A DNA stretch of 64,000 nt from Planctomycetota bacterium (GTDB taxonomy: Bacteria; Planctomycetota; Phycisphaerae; Phycisphaerales; UBA1924), in NCBI GenBank assembly GCA_018968885.1, contig JAGWZK010000006.1:1-64000 (forward strand), read 5' to 3'. A program made the translations under genes and the position numbers. Positions 33,682-42,058 of the stretch are shown one piece after another; positions within the stretch are counted from its first letter, which is position 1; every line of letters starts with the position of its first letter. Under the pieces are notes generated by a model. The model was given only the letters and a program-made list of their open reading frames with translations. It made no database searches and was not told the origin of the DNA.

Positions 33682-33927
33682 TCAGTGAGCTTTCACTTTG
33701 GAAGGGACCGCCGGGACGGCCTCGATCACCTTCAAACCGGCGGATTCCAGTTCACGCATTTCTTTCATGCGGCGGGCATAGTCTGCCTGCAGTCTTTCCA
33801 CTTCGCACCGCAGATTGAACACGACTTGCTCGTTGCGCATCAGGCAAGCGAGCAGGTTGAGCATGGCCAGAACACCGAAAGCCCCGGCGACGCCAACCGA
33901 CAGAATCATGACCCAGGAATCCGGCAT
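33682..33927 (-). CDS. Small membrane protein with coiled-coil tail
   Basis: From the ATG at 33927 (a TTG lies six codons earlier) the product is 81 residues. It has an N-terminal hydrophobic segment (WVMILSVGVAGAFGVLAMLNLLACLM) followed by a charged helical part with coiled-coil pattern (VVFNLRCEVERLQADYARRMKEMRELESAGLKV). That layout is what one expects for a small anchored protein with a cytoplasmic or periplasmic helix. No family recognised. It lies between convergent M20 peptidase and divergent large membrane-protein genes, so it is probably a single-gene unit. Confidence 0.6.
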   Translation of the reverse strand: MPDSWVMILSVGVAGAFGVLAMLNLLACLMRNEQVVFNLRCEVERLQADYARRMKEMRELESAGLKVIEAVPAVPSKVKAH

Positions 33928-34033
33928 TGGAAATGAATCGACCAAGGAACTTGCCGGCTTGAACGCCAGTAGAATCCCGCAGCGGTGCGGATGCCGCGAA
34001 TCGCGTCTGAAGCCCTATAACCGTACGTTCTAC

Positions 34034-36565
34034 ATGCCCACACCCCGACATTTTCACTCGTTCAGATCGCTCGGAGCGAGCACCTTCTTGCACGCCTGGA
34101 TGTTGCTGCTGTGGCTGCCTGCGTTTGCGCTAGGTTTCCAGGTGGATCCGGGGGCTAAGCCGGATGCGCCAGCGCCTGCCGTACCTCAAAATCTGATCGA
34201 TGATGATCCCACCTCAGAAGTGGACATCGAGGTCGAACGATTCGGCGTGGGCAGAATTGCTCGCGTGGGAGATTGGACGGGAATCCGCATTCGGGTGCGC
34301 GACAAGTCTTCGCGGCCGCGTGAAGTGCTGGTACGGATTCGGGGCACAGACACCGACGGTGACTTTCCAGTCGCGCAGCGCGACATGACCACCAACCCGA
34401 ATGTGTGGCAGGGGTTGTGGTTGTATCAGCGCTTGCCGTACACCTTTCAGCAGGGTGACACGCTGCTGGTGACATGTTCGGAAGCAGTCGAGACGGGGAC
34501 TGCGGGAAGCGGCGAATACCGACCCGGCAAGCGGCTGGGGCAAGTGCGGATTCCGGCGCAAGGTCTGGCCGAATCATCTCGCGGATTGCTCGCGGTGGTG
34601 GGCACACGACACATGGGGATCGCCGGGTACACGGTCAGCGTCAACAACGGATCGACAGCGGCGTATGGACACGAGCCGCTGGAACCAGTGACGGGACTGA
34701 CGCCGGATGAATTGCCCGATCGCTGGATCGGGCTGATGCAGTTTGAGACTCTGGTTTGGGCTTCGGGAGAGCCGGGCGAATTGCGCGGCGATCGCGCGGC
34801 GGCGATTCGTGAGTGGGTGCATCGGGGTGGGCATCTGGTGGTGGTGATGCCGCCGGTGGGACAGAGCTGGACGAGCGCATCGAACAACGAGTTGTACGAC
34901 ATGCTGCCGGCGGTGCAGATTCAGCGGCAAGAGAATGTGGATCTCGCGCCATATCGGCGCATGCTGACGGCAGATGAAACGCGGAAACTGCCGACGGGGG
35001 CCGTGCTGCACACCTTCACACCGGCCAAGGACGCGCTGCCTGCTGAGGCGGTGCGGGTGCTGAATGGGCCGGATGGGCGCTGCGTGGTGGCGCGGCGGCT
35101 GGTGGGGAGCGGCATGGTGTCGCTCGTGGGGATCGATCTGAACAATCGCATTCTGACAGATGCGAGCATGATCGATGCGGACATCTTCTGGAATCGCATT
35201 CTGGGCAAACGGGGTCTGACCAAAAGCGCCAAGGAGGCAGGAGAAGAATCGCAGAAGAATGTGGCGATGCAGCAGCGTGCGGATCGGAGTGTGGATCTGG
35301 ACATTCCACTCCTGATCAACAAGAGCGCGGCGGCAGCGACAGGCATTCTGCTTGGCATCGTGGTGTTCGGTCTGTACTGGTTGATCGCGGGGCCGATCGG
35401 GTATTTCGCGCTGAAGAGGTACAACAAGTCGCACTGGTCGTGGCTGGCATTTGTGGGGGCTGGCGGAGTGTTCACCGCGATCGCGTGGAGCGGGGCGACG
35501 GTGCTGCGTCCGGGGAAGCCCAATGCGACGCACTACACGATTCTGGATCATGTCTATGGGCAGAACACCGATCGGGCCCGGGCATGGATGCAAGTATTGA
35601 TTCCGCAGTATGGAGATGCGCGACTGTCGATCGGTGATCCCAAGGATCCGCCGTTGTCGGGGACGAGCCGCGCGGTGCATGCGCTGACGGCATGGGATGC
35701 GCGGGGGGCGGACACCAACGCCGGGTCATTTCCTGATACGCGCGAATATGTGATCGATGCGCGAAACCCATCGTCATTGCGCATTCCGGTGCGTTCGACG
35801 GTGAAGCAGGTGCAGGCCGATTGGGTGGGACCGGTGCGGTACAGGTTTCCGATCCCGGTGCATTTGAATGTGGAAGGACAGCCAACGCCAGAGGGACCGG
35901 CCACGGTCCGATTGAATGAAGGTCAGCTGGAGGGCGTGCTGGCACATCAGTTGCCAGCAGCACTCAAGGACAGCACGATCTTTGTGGTTCGGCGGCAGAC
36001 GCCACTGAGTGGACAGCGGACCAATTCACTGATGGCGGAGATGCTGGTGTATCGCATTCGCGATGACTGGCTGCCGGATCAGACTTTGGATCTGTCGCAA
36101 TTGCGTGGAGACCGCCGGGCGTTTGAATTGCCGGCTTCGTTCATTCAGGGGCTGATGCCGACTGGCGAGGGTGGGATCGTGATCGGCGATGATCGCCCCA
36201 GTCCGGCCAATCAACTGCAGCGAATGATGGCGGTGGCGCTCTTTCCGCAACTGGAGCCGCCGGATTTTGGCAACACGCGGTTTGGTTCCAACGTGTATCG
36301 GCGTCACGCGACGCATGGCTATGACATCGGCAAGTGGTTCACGCAGCCGTGCCTGATCATCATCGGGTATCTGGGTGATGGAAGTACGCCGTTTGAATCT
36401 CCGGTGCCGGTGCTGCTGGATGGTGAGCCGGTGCCGACGAATGGAAGGGTGCAGGTGCGGTGGATCTATCCGCTAGGTGATAACCCGCCACCGATTCAGC
36501 AGGATCAGCCCAAAGGGGACACTCAGGGCCCACCGGGTGAACCGGACAAGGTGGCACCCAAGTGA
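34034..36565 (+). CDS. Large membrane protein of unknown function, next to an ABC ATPase
   Basis: The ATG at 34034 (MPTPRHFHSFRS) is preferred over an upstream start, because it avoids the divergent small gene and begins a signal-like stretch (LHAWMLLLWLPAFALGFQ). About 843 residues. The N-terminal 450 residues are extracytoplasmic: 'IRIRVRDKSSRPREVLVRIRGTDTDGDFPVAQ' looks beta-sandwich-like and 'AAIREWVHRGGHLVVVMPPVGQSW' resembles a Rossmann/amidotransferase-like subdomain. Then two transmembrane segments (AAAATGILLGIVVFGLYWLIAGPIGYFAL, WLAFVGAGGVFTAIAW) precede a further 340-residue domain. I recall similar proteins next to MoxR/DUF58 or ABC ATPase genes in planctomycetes, but give no function. 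The ABC ATPase gene follows after about 80 bases. Confidence 0.72.
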   Translation: MPTPRHFHSFRSLGASTFLHAWMLLLWLPAFALGFQVDPGAKPDAPAPAVPQNLIDDDPTSEVDIEVERFGVGRIARVGDWTGIRIRVRDKSSRPREVLVRIRGTDTDGDFPVAQRDMTTNPNVWQGLWLYQRLPYTFQQGDTLLVTCSEAVETGTAGSGEYRPGKRLGQVRIPAQGLAESSRGLLAVVGTRHMGIAGYTVSVNNGSTAAYGHEPLEPVTGLTPDELPDRWIGLMQFETLVWASGEPGELRGDRAAAIREWVHRGGHLVVVMPPVGQSWTSASNNELYDMLPAVQIQRQENVDLAPYRRMLTADETRKLPTGAVLHTFTPAKDALPAEAVRVLNGPDGRCVVARRLVGSGMVSLVGIDLNNRILTDASMIDADIFWNRILGKRGLTKSAKEAGEESQKNVAMQQRADRSVDLDIPLLINKSAAAATGILLGIVVFGLYWLIAGPIGYFALKRYNKSHWSWLAFVGAGGVFTAIAWSGATVLRPGKPNATHYTILDHVYGQNTDRARAWMQVLIPQYGDARLSIGDPKDPPLSGTSRAVHALTAWDARGADTNAGSFPDTREYVIDARNPSSLRIPVRSTVKQVQADWVGPVRYRFPIPVHLNVEGQPTPEGPATVRLNEGQLEGVLAHQLPAALKDSTIFVVRRQTPLSGQRTNSLMAEMLVYRIRDDWLPDQTLDLSQLRGDRRAFELPASFIQGLMPTGEGGIVIGDDRPSPANQLQRMMAVALFPQLEPPDFGNTRFGSNVYRRHATHGYDIGKWFTQPCLIIIGYLGDGSTPFESPVPVLLDGEPVPTNGRVQVRWIYPLGDNPPPIQQDQPKGDTQGPPGEPDKVAPK

Positions 36566-36646
36566 CGAATCGATTATGGACGCGGCTGAGAATGTGGTTG
36601 GGGCGTTGAAGACGGACTTGCATTGTCTCTCTCGGAGGAGTTTCCC

Positions 36647-37618
36647 GTGCCGATGGTCGAAACGATCAATCTGACAAAGCGCTACGGCGATCTGGTCGCG
36701 CTCAACAATCTCAACCTCACCATCAACGAGGGTGACTGTTTTGGTTTCATCGGCCCCAACGGCGCTGGTAAGACCACGACGATCAAGATCCTGGCGACTC
36801 TCCTGAAACCAACCAGTGGACAGGCGAATATCGCAGGCCTGACGGTTGGTTATCAGAATCGCCAGATCCGCCCGCTGGTCGGATATGTTCCCGACTTCAT
36901 GGGTGAATATGAAGACATGGTGTGCACGGAATATCTTGAGTTTTTTGCCGCGGCGTACGGCATTCACGGTCAGCAGCGCAAGAAGATTGTCAACGATGTG
37001 CTGGAACTGACAGACATGACGTATAAGGCGACGGCGGAGGTGAAATCGCTGTCGCGCGGCATGCAGCAGCGGCTTTCCGTGGCACGGGTGCTGCTGCATG
37101 ATCCGAAGGTGCTGCTGATGGATGAACCTGCGAGCGGTCTGGACCCACGGGCGCGCATCGAAATGCGCGAACTGCTGAAAGAACTGCGGCGGATGGGGAA
37201 GACCATCATCATCTCCAGTCACATTTTGCCGGAACTGGCAGAACTGTGCAATGTGGTCGGCATCATCGAGCGCGGCACGCTGCTGTTTTCGGGCTCGGTG
37301 GATGAGGCGCTCAAGCGGGCCAAGCTCGGGCATGTGTACCAGCTTGCGGTCGCGGATCGGAGTGAGCAGGCGGCGGAAGTGCTGGCCAAGGTGCCGGGCG
37401 TGAAGAAGGTTCAGATTGTCGCGGCGGATGCGACGACCGCCGCGGGACGCTCGGGAGGCAAGGAGATTCACATCTCCTTTGAAGAGCACCCGGGGAAGGT
37501 GAGCGCGGATCTGGTGAACGTGCTGGTGAACCAGGGTTTCCGGGTTTCCAAGTTTGTGGAAGAGCCGGTGAACCTGGAAACCGCGTTCATGCGCCTGACA
37601 AAAGGTCTTGTGAACTGA
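36647..37618 (+). CDS. ABC transporter ATP-binding protein
   Basis: The 323-residue product starts at the GTG at 36647, six bases after a strong GGAGGAG; the ATG at 36653 is an alternative. It has Walker A (GPNGAGKTTTIKI), Q-loop region (VGYVPDFMGEYEDM), signature SLSRGMQQRLSVARVL, Walker B (VLLMDEPASGLDP) and H-loop (IIISSHILPEL). The C-terminal 100 residues (VYQLAVADRSEQAAEVLAKVPG...) form a regulatory-type extension typical of GldA/CcmA-like ATPases. No ABC permease is encoded downstream: the next gene converges. Either the permease is elsewhere or the large membrane protein upstream is its partner, which is only a guess. Confidence 0.9.
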   Translation: MPMVETINLTKRYGDLVALNNLNLTINEGDCFGFIGPNGAGKTTTIKILATLLKPTSGQANIAGLTVGYQNRQIRPLVGYVPDFMGEYEDMVCTEYLEFFAAAYGIHGQQRKKIVNDVLELTDMTYKATAEVKSLSRGMQQRLSVARVLLHDPKVLLMDEPASGLDPRARIEMRELLKELRRMGKTIIISSHILPELAELCNVVGIIERGTLLFSGSVDEALKRAKLGHVYQLAVADRSEQAAEVLAKVPGVKKVQIVAADATTAAGRSGGKEIHISFEEHPGKVSADLVNVLVNQGFRVSKFVEEPVNLETAFMRLTKGLVN

Positions 37619-37632
37619 GACTGATCTCGGTT

Positions 37633-38622
37633 TCAGCAGTTGCCACTGAATGCCGCGACGAAGTCGAGGTAATCGAAGAAATCGATGACGGTGTCGGCGT
37701 TGAAATCAGCCGTGGGCTCTTCACCACTCAAGGCAGCGACAAAGTCGAGATAGTCGAACAAATCGATGCCAGCATCGCAGTTGAAGTCGGCGGGACAGAC
37801 GCTGAGTGTCGCGCCAGCAGATGGAACTGAGCCGCAGGGGTTGGTGAGGAGGCAGGTGTAGGTTGCGACGTCGCTGGGGCCAGCACCGTTGATGACGAGG
37901 GTGGGTTGATTGGCAGTGGCGTTGCTGCCGGGACCGGCAAGGGGAATGTCCACGCCGTTGCGCTTCCATTGATAAGCGACGGGGCCGGTGCCGTTGGGGG
38001 TCACGCTGAATGTTGCGGTGCCGCCGGGGCAGACGTTGCGGGCTTCGGGGACGCTGGGAGAGCAAGGAATACACGCTTGGAAGGCGACTTCGGCGAGACC
38101 GGTGTAAGGAGATGAGTTGTTGTTTGCCGTCTCGCGGACGATGTATTGGATGGATGAGACGTTGAGAACCTGATCGAAGAACTTGGTCTGTGCGATGGCG
38201 ACGCCGGGAGTGCCGGGAATGTTGGTCACGGTTGAAAGGACAGTGCCGGTCGAATCACGAAAGACCAGATCAAATCGCGTGGCGACATAATAAGGATTGG
38301 AGGCGATGCCATTGGAGCGATGGGCCCAGAGGTGAAAGGCGCCGATGGTTTGAGGCGTGGTGAAGTTGAAGGTGGCCGATTGACCGATAGTCTGGCCGTT
38401 GGCCGTTGTCCAATGGTTATTGGTTGAATAGGTTGCGTGGGCATCGGCGGTCGTGAAATTGGCAGGCATGCCGGAGCCGTTGATGGCGTTGGCGATGACG
38501 TATGAGCCGCTGAAGGTGCTGGTGGCGGTGGCGGAATTGGGGCGGATCAACTGGGCCTGAACAAACTGAGCGACCGTGGCGACCAGAGCGAGGGCGCAGA
38601 AGGACAGTGAGTTGGTTTTCAT
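37633..38622 (-). CDS. Secreted protein with Ig-like domain and C-terminal dockerin repeats
   Basis: The 329-residue exported protein begins with a signal peptide (MKTNSLSFCALALVATVAQFVQA). Residues about 25-190 resemble a discoidin-like beta-sandwich seen in planctomycete secreted proteins ('TATSTFSGSYVIANAINGSG', 'TIGAFHLWAHRSNG'). About 190-275 is an Ig-like domain ('CPGGTATFSVTPNGTGPVAYQWKRNGVDIP' ... 'YTCLLTNPCG'). The C-terminus is two dockerin repeats ('CPADFNCDAGIDLFDYLDFVAAL', 'ADFNADTVIDFFDYLDFVAAF') ending in Cys. The dockerin is nearly identical to that of the subtilase at 28.1-29.7 kb, so both may use the same docking partner. Confidence 0.87.
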   Translation of the reverse strand: MKTNSLSFCALALVATVAQFVQAQLIRPNSATATSTFSGSYVIANAINGSGMPANFTTADAHATYSTNNHWTTANGQTIGQSATFNFTTPQTIGAFHLWAHRSNGIASNPYYVATRFDLVFRDSTGTVLSTVTNIPGTPGVAIAQTKFFDQVLNVSSIQYIVRETANNNSSPYTGLAEVAFQACIPCSPSVPEARNVCPGGTATFSVTPNGTGPVAYQWKRNGVDIPLAGPGSNATANQPTLVINGAGPSDVATYTCLLTNPCGSVPSAGATLSVCPADFNCDAGIDLFDYLDFVAALSGEEPTADFNADTVIDFFDYLDFVAAFSGNC

Positions 38623-38797
38623 GGGTATCTCTCTCCCTTTGGGCCTTTGGGGGAAATCTCGAATGCGTAGTTTACAGGAGGTGACTTCGCGCGTTAAGGG
38701 TCTAACAGTCCTGGAATGAGCAGGTCAGGGAAAGATCGTGTTCTGACACCTTCCGCCGTGAAAAACGTCACACAAAATCCTTCACTATGTTTTGGCC

Positions 38798-39208
38798 ATG
38801 GCAGAAACCATCTTTTCCAAGATCATCCGCGGCGAGATTCCGTGTCACACGGTGTATGAGGATGACCGCGTGCTGGCGTTTCTGGACATCTTTCCACTCT
38901 CACCTGGGCACACGCTGGTGATTCCCAAGGAAGCGGCGGAGCGAGTGGACCAGCTTTCGGATGAATCGGCTGCGGCGATCGGGAGAGTGCTGCCGCGAAT
39001 CGCGCGAGCGGTGATGCAGGCAACCGGCGCGACGGCGTACAACGTGCTGGTGAACAATGGCGCTGAAGCTCATCAGGCGGTGATGCACGTTCACTTTCAC
39101 ATCATCCCAAAAATCGATGAACGAGGATTAGGGATTGGATGGAAGGCGGGGAAGTTGGAGGCGAGTGAGGCGGAGGCGTTGAAGAAGGCGATAGTCACCG
39201 CACTTTGA
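38798..39208 (+). CDS. HIT family nucleotide-binding hydrolase
   Basis: The 136-residue protein has the complete histidine triad 'HVHFHIIPK' and the N-terminal 'IFSKIIRGEIPCHTVYEDDRVLAFLDIFPLSPGHTLVIPKEAAERV', which places it in the Hint/HinT branch of the HIT superfamily (hydrolysis of AMP-lysine or AMP-N bonds). Two codons of frame precede the ATG at 38798 (an upstream TTG), but the ATG is preferred. It lies alone between a divergent dockerin-protein gene and a possible small membrane gene. Cytoplasmic. Function in this organism not determined, family certain. Confidence 0.94.
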   Translation: MAETIFSKIIRGEIPCHTVYEDDRVLAFLDIFPLSPGHTLVIPKEAAERVDQLSDESAAAIGRVLPRIARAVMQATGATAYNVLVNNGAEAHQAVMHVHFHIIPKIDERGLGIGWKAGKLEASEAEALKKAIVTAL

Positions 39209-39211
39209 AAT

Positions 39212-39421
39212 TCATGATTTTTGACTCTTGAGCGACGTTCCTACGAATAACAAGAGGAAAGACAAGATGAACCAAATGGACAGCAATCGCTGTTTCCACT
39301 CATAGTGAGCAAGCCCCAAGCACTTGGAAATCACGATCCAAGTCAGCGCCCCGCTAACAAATGCAATGCAAACATTTCTCAAGAGAATCGACTCTCTTAT
39401 GGACCACATCGCAAGAAACAC
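39212..39421 (-). CDS. Possible small membrane protein
   Basis: An open frame of 69 codons starting with GTG (or an ATG four codons later) encodes two hydrophobic stretches ('NVCIAFVSGALTWIVISKCLGL' and 'LLSIWFILSFLLLFVGTSL'). Base composition here is visibly more AT-rich than the surroundings, and no strong ribosome-binding site precedes the start. The gene ends three bases from the HIT gene stop. It could be a small membrane protein or a chance frame; no family recognised. Confidence 0.35.
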   Translation of the reverse strand: MFLAMWSIRESILLRNVCIAFVSGALTWIVISKCLGLAHYEWKQRLLSIWFILSFLLLFVGTSLKSQKS

Positions 39422-39690
39422 GCTAATCCACGATTGGAGAAGTAACCATCCTTAGAACGGCAAAGCATCAGGTCCAGGTCGGCTTCTGCCGCCCACCTGC
39501 CAATCTAAAGTGACATCGTGGAATACAGCAAGATGCACTCCCGAAAGCGCGATGAAGAGAATGACAAGATTGCGTTTCATGTTGTGCAGTACTATGGTGA
39601 AGCTTCAAGCAGACGCGAGGTGAGCGGTTCGCGCAAGTCGATACTAGCCGGTTTCGCACTGCTCCTGGGCTGCTCCTGGGCACCTGTTGG

Positions 39691-39893
39691 GCCGCGAAGC
39701 GGCAATTGTCACAAGCCCGAGGTTTATGCGCCGCGAAACGGATCACCACCTCACGCCCCACGCTTCTCATACGACGAGCACTTGACGTGCGGCACCTTCT
39801 GAATTGGTGCCGCCGCTGCGCGGCTCCAATCATCACAACCGTCCACTTCCCGGGACTCACGCCCCGGGCTCATCACGCACGGCCCTTCGGGCC
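39691..39893 (+). repeat. Composite palindromic intergenic repeat, copy C
   Basis: It contains GCCGC-gaa-GCGGC (39691-39703) followed by ATTGTCACAAGCCCGAGG, GGCACC/GGTGCC (39791-39811), GCCGC-tgc-GCGGC (39812-39824), CCCGGG/CCCGGG (39849-39868), and GGCCC-ttc-GGGCC (39881-39893). The first module, GCCGC-NNN-GCGGC then GTCAC(G/A)AGCCCG, matches copies A and B. The CCCGGG module also matches them when read on the minus strand. Confidence 0.7.
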
Positions 39894-39999
39894 TCTCAGT
39901 AGATGGCAATGACTAAAGCGGTTTGGGTTCGTGCCACTGAACGCAGCTTTGTACGAAAGGCGAAAGCGGTCACTTTTTCACACTGACCTGAGGACGGGC

Positions 40000-40048
40000 G
40001 AGTAAAAACAATCGGGGTACGACTTGCTCGCAGACAAGCCGTACCCCG
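40000..40048 (-). terminator. Rho-independent terminator for the PEP-CTERM gene
   Basis: CGGGGTACG at 40013-40021 pairs with CGTACCCCG at 40040-40048, and CTTG at 40023-40026 with CAAG at 40035-40038, loop 8 bases. On the minus strand the stem is followed by TTGTTTTTAC. It lies about 65 bases after the stop of the minus-strand gene. Confidence 0.85.
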
Positions 40049-40111
40049 GGGGTCTCTTCTTTGGTTGTCCGATTTGGCTGTCGGCGGTTGGCGGATGAGG
40101 CCAACTTCGGA

Positions 40112-40750
40112 TTACTTCCGCTTGCGGCGGAGGGCCATCAGGCCGCCAGCAGCGAGGGAGCCAGCGACGCCAGGAGTGGGGATCGTGGTGGTGCGGATGT
40201 TGTCGATGCTGTAGACGTCGTCGATGGAGGGGTTGATGACGCGGACACTGTTGATTTCGTTACTGGTGCGTTTGATTCCGATGAAGGCGGCATCGAAACC
40301 ACCGATCTGACCGAGAGCGACATAGCCGGTTTCGAGAAGGTTGCCATTGCCGTCGTAGGCCTCGATCTTGTTGCCTTCAAAGTTAGGATCGAACCAGCCG
40401 AACCCGACCTCTGCAACTGCGTTGTCAAAGGTCATGGTGAGAGGCACGTAGTGGCTGGGAGGGCCGACGAGAGGGCTGGAGACGGGTTGCAATGTTCTGT
40501 TGTTGACCACGGTGCCATCTGCCGCGTAACCAGCGATCGACGCGATGGAGAGGCCACCAGTGGAGGAGAAGGTGATATTGCCGATGCGAACCGGGCCAGC
40601 ACCCAAGGAGGCGACGGGCATGTCTTCAAAGGTCATCAGTGAAGAGCCGGGAGTCATCTGGCTCTCATGATTGATGATGTCGGCTGAAGAGATACCTGCA
40701 ACAGCAGAGAGAGCGAGCGCACCGATAGCGACGAAGCTGCGAGTCTTCAT
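40112..40750 (-). CDS. Secreted protein with PEP-CTERM-like sorting tail
   Basis: The ATG at 40750 gives 212 residues. A signal peptide (MKTRSFVAIGALALSAVAGISSA) leads to a beta-rich region with 'MTFEDMPVASLGAGPVRIGNITFSSTGGLSI' and 'VPLTMTFDNAVAEVGFGWFDPNFEGNKIEAYDGNGNLLETGYV', like the small PEP-CTERM proteins common in planctomycetes and cyanobacteria. The C-terminus 'TPGVAGSLAAGGLMALRRKRK' has the three-part signal: a Pro-rich recognition stretch (TTIPTPG), a hydrophobic helix and a basic end. This kind of tail is normally cut by an archaeosortase/exosortase-like enzyme, which must be encoded elsewhere. Function unknown. Confidence 0.85.
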   Translation of the reverse strand: MKTRSFVAIGALALSAVAGISSADIINHESQMTPGSSLMTFEDMPVASLGAGPVRIGNITFSSTGGLSIASIAGYAADGTVVNNRTLQPVSSPLVGPPSHYVPLTMTFDNAVAEVGFGWFDPNFEGNKIEAYDGNGNLLETGYVALGQIGGFDAAFIGIKRTSNEINSVRVINPSIDDVYSIDNIRTTTIPTPGVAGSLAAGGLMALRRKRK

Positions 40751-41149
40751 TGGAAACCCCGTGTCTTGATTTGCGATGTCAACTGCCGGAAACGCATCGA
40801 CCCCCGACGCGTCCTCTCGGTCATCAGTCACGTCAGTGGTTGAGCGTGTCTGAGGGCCGCGAGGCCTTTCCAGCGTCGCTGCCAACGACTGGCTGCGACA
40901 CCATGAATGTGCAATACCACGCACGCTGCGGCCACCATGTGTCGCAAAGAACGTCGCGCGAGTGGTTGGGTGTGCGGTTTATGCAGGCGCACATGGCGCC
41001 AGAGTCGCGAATTTCCCAGATTCCGGGTTGCTTTTGCTCAAGGTGGTGTCAGAGCGCGATGGAGCAGGTGAAAGACCTTACCCAGTGTGACACGCCTAGC
41101 GGCTTTAGTCGATGGGGGAAGGGTGGCGAGAGGCGGAATATGCTGGCGC
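40751..41149. other. 399-bp intergenic region
   Basis: It separates two divergent genes and must hold their promoters. A short palindrome GGCCGCGAGGCC lies near 40856. The frame of the HMG-CoA lyase gene is open back to 41087, but only the ATG at 41150 starts recognisable sequence. Nothing else seen. Confidence 0.5.
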
Positions 41150-42058
41150 ATGCCGCCACATGGGCCACAATCACTTCGCATCACGGATGTCTCGCTGCGT
41201 GATGGGTTGCAGAATGAGCCGCGACCGATCTCGAAGGCGGACAAGTTTGCGCTGGCGTTGGCGTTGCATGAGATCGGGGTGCAGGAGCTTGAGGTTTCCA
41301 GCTTTGTGAGTGCCAAGTGGGTGCCGCAGCTTGGTGACGCGGCGGACTTGTTTGCGATGCTGGCAGCGCGCAAGCCCAAGGGGATGGTGTATTCGGCACT
41401 GGTGCCGAATATGCGGGGGATGGAAGGACTGCTGGCGGTGAATCAGGCGCACGCTGGGTTGATTGACAAGGCATCGGTATTTACGGCAGCGAGTGAGACG
41501 TTCGCGCAGCGGAACACCAACGCAAGCATTGCTGAGACGCTGCAGCGCTTTGAGCCGGTGGTCGAATCAGCCAAGGCACACGGCTTGCAGATTCGCGGCT
41601 ATGTCTCCACGGTGGTGGCGTGCCCCTTTGAAGGGGCGATCTCGCCAACTGCCGTTGCCGCGGTGGCTGAGCGTTTGCACAGCATGGGGTGTGATGAGAT
41701 TGACCTGGGAGACACGATCGGCGCGGCGAATGCGGAGAGCATTCGAGCGGTGATTGATGCGGTTGCGGCACGCATTGGCGGCACTGGCAAGATTGTGATT
41801 CACCTGCACGACACCTTCGGGCGGGCGGGGGAGTGCGTGCGTGCGGCGATCGCGCGTGGCGTGCACTCCTTTGATGCCACGGTGGCGGGGCTGGGCGGAT
41901 GCCCTTATGCAGGGACGCCGGAGAATCCAGCGCCGGGAAACATCGACACGCGCACGCTGCTGCAGGCCTCGCGAAGCGCCGGTGTGTTGGACACGATTGT
42001 TGATGCAGCGCTGGAGCGAGCCGCGACGCTGGCTCAGCGATTGGTGAGGGGCGCATGA
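41150..42058 (+). CDS. Hydroxymethylglutaryl-CoA lyase
   Basis: The 302-residue enzyme cleaves HMG-CoA to acetyl-CoA and acetoacetate, the last step of leucine degradation. Motifs: 'ITDVSLRDGLQNEPRPIS' (family RDGLQNE with the catalytic Arg-Asp), 'QELEVSSFVSAKWVPQLGDA', 'YSALVPNMRG', 'VFTAASETFAQRNTNASI', 'GYVSTVVACPFEG', 'EIDLGDTIGAANAES', the metal His pair in 'IHLHDTFGRA', and the catalytic loop 'VAGLGGCPYAGTPENPAPGNI' where the family has GGCPYA with the conserved Cys. The gene is followed, with a four-base overlap (ATGA), by an enoyl-CoA hydratase. Length and motifs fit the bacterial enzyme (about 300 residues). Confidence 0.93.
   Translation: MPPHGPQSLRITDVSLRDGLQNEPRPISKADKFALALALHEIGVQELEVSSFVSAKWVPQLGDAADLFAMLAARKPKGMVYSALVPNMRGMEGLLAVNQAHAGLIDKASVFTAASETFAQRNTNASIAETLQRFEPVVESAKAHGLQIRGYVSTVVACPFEGAISPTAVAAVAERLHSMGCDEIDLGDTIGAANAESIRAVIDAVAARIGGTGKIVIHLHDTFGRAGECVRAAIARGVHSFDATVAGLGGCPYAGTPENPAPGNIDTRTLLQASRSAGVLDTIVDAALERAATLAQRLVRGA

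Larger units (their letters stand above)
39422..40110. other. Long intergenic region, no gene supported
   Basis: About 690 bases lack any convincing coding sequence. The middle (39691-39893) is copy C of the composite palindromic repeat, and a terminator-like hairpin lies at 40013-40048. Short frames here translate only the repeats. Confidence 0.6.
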
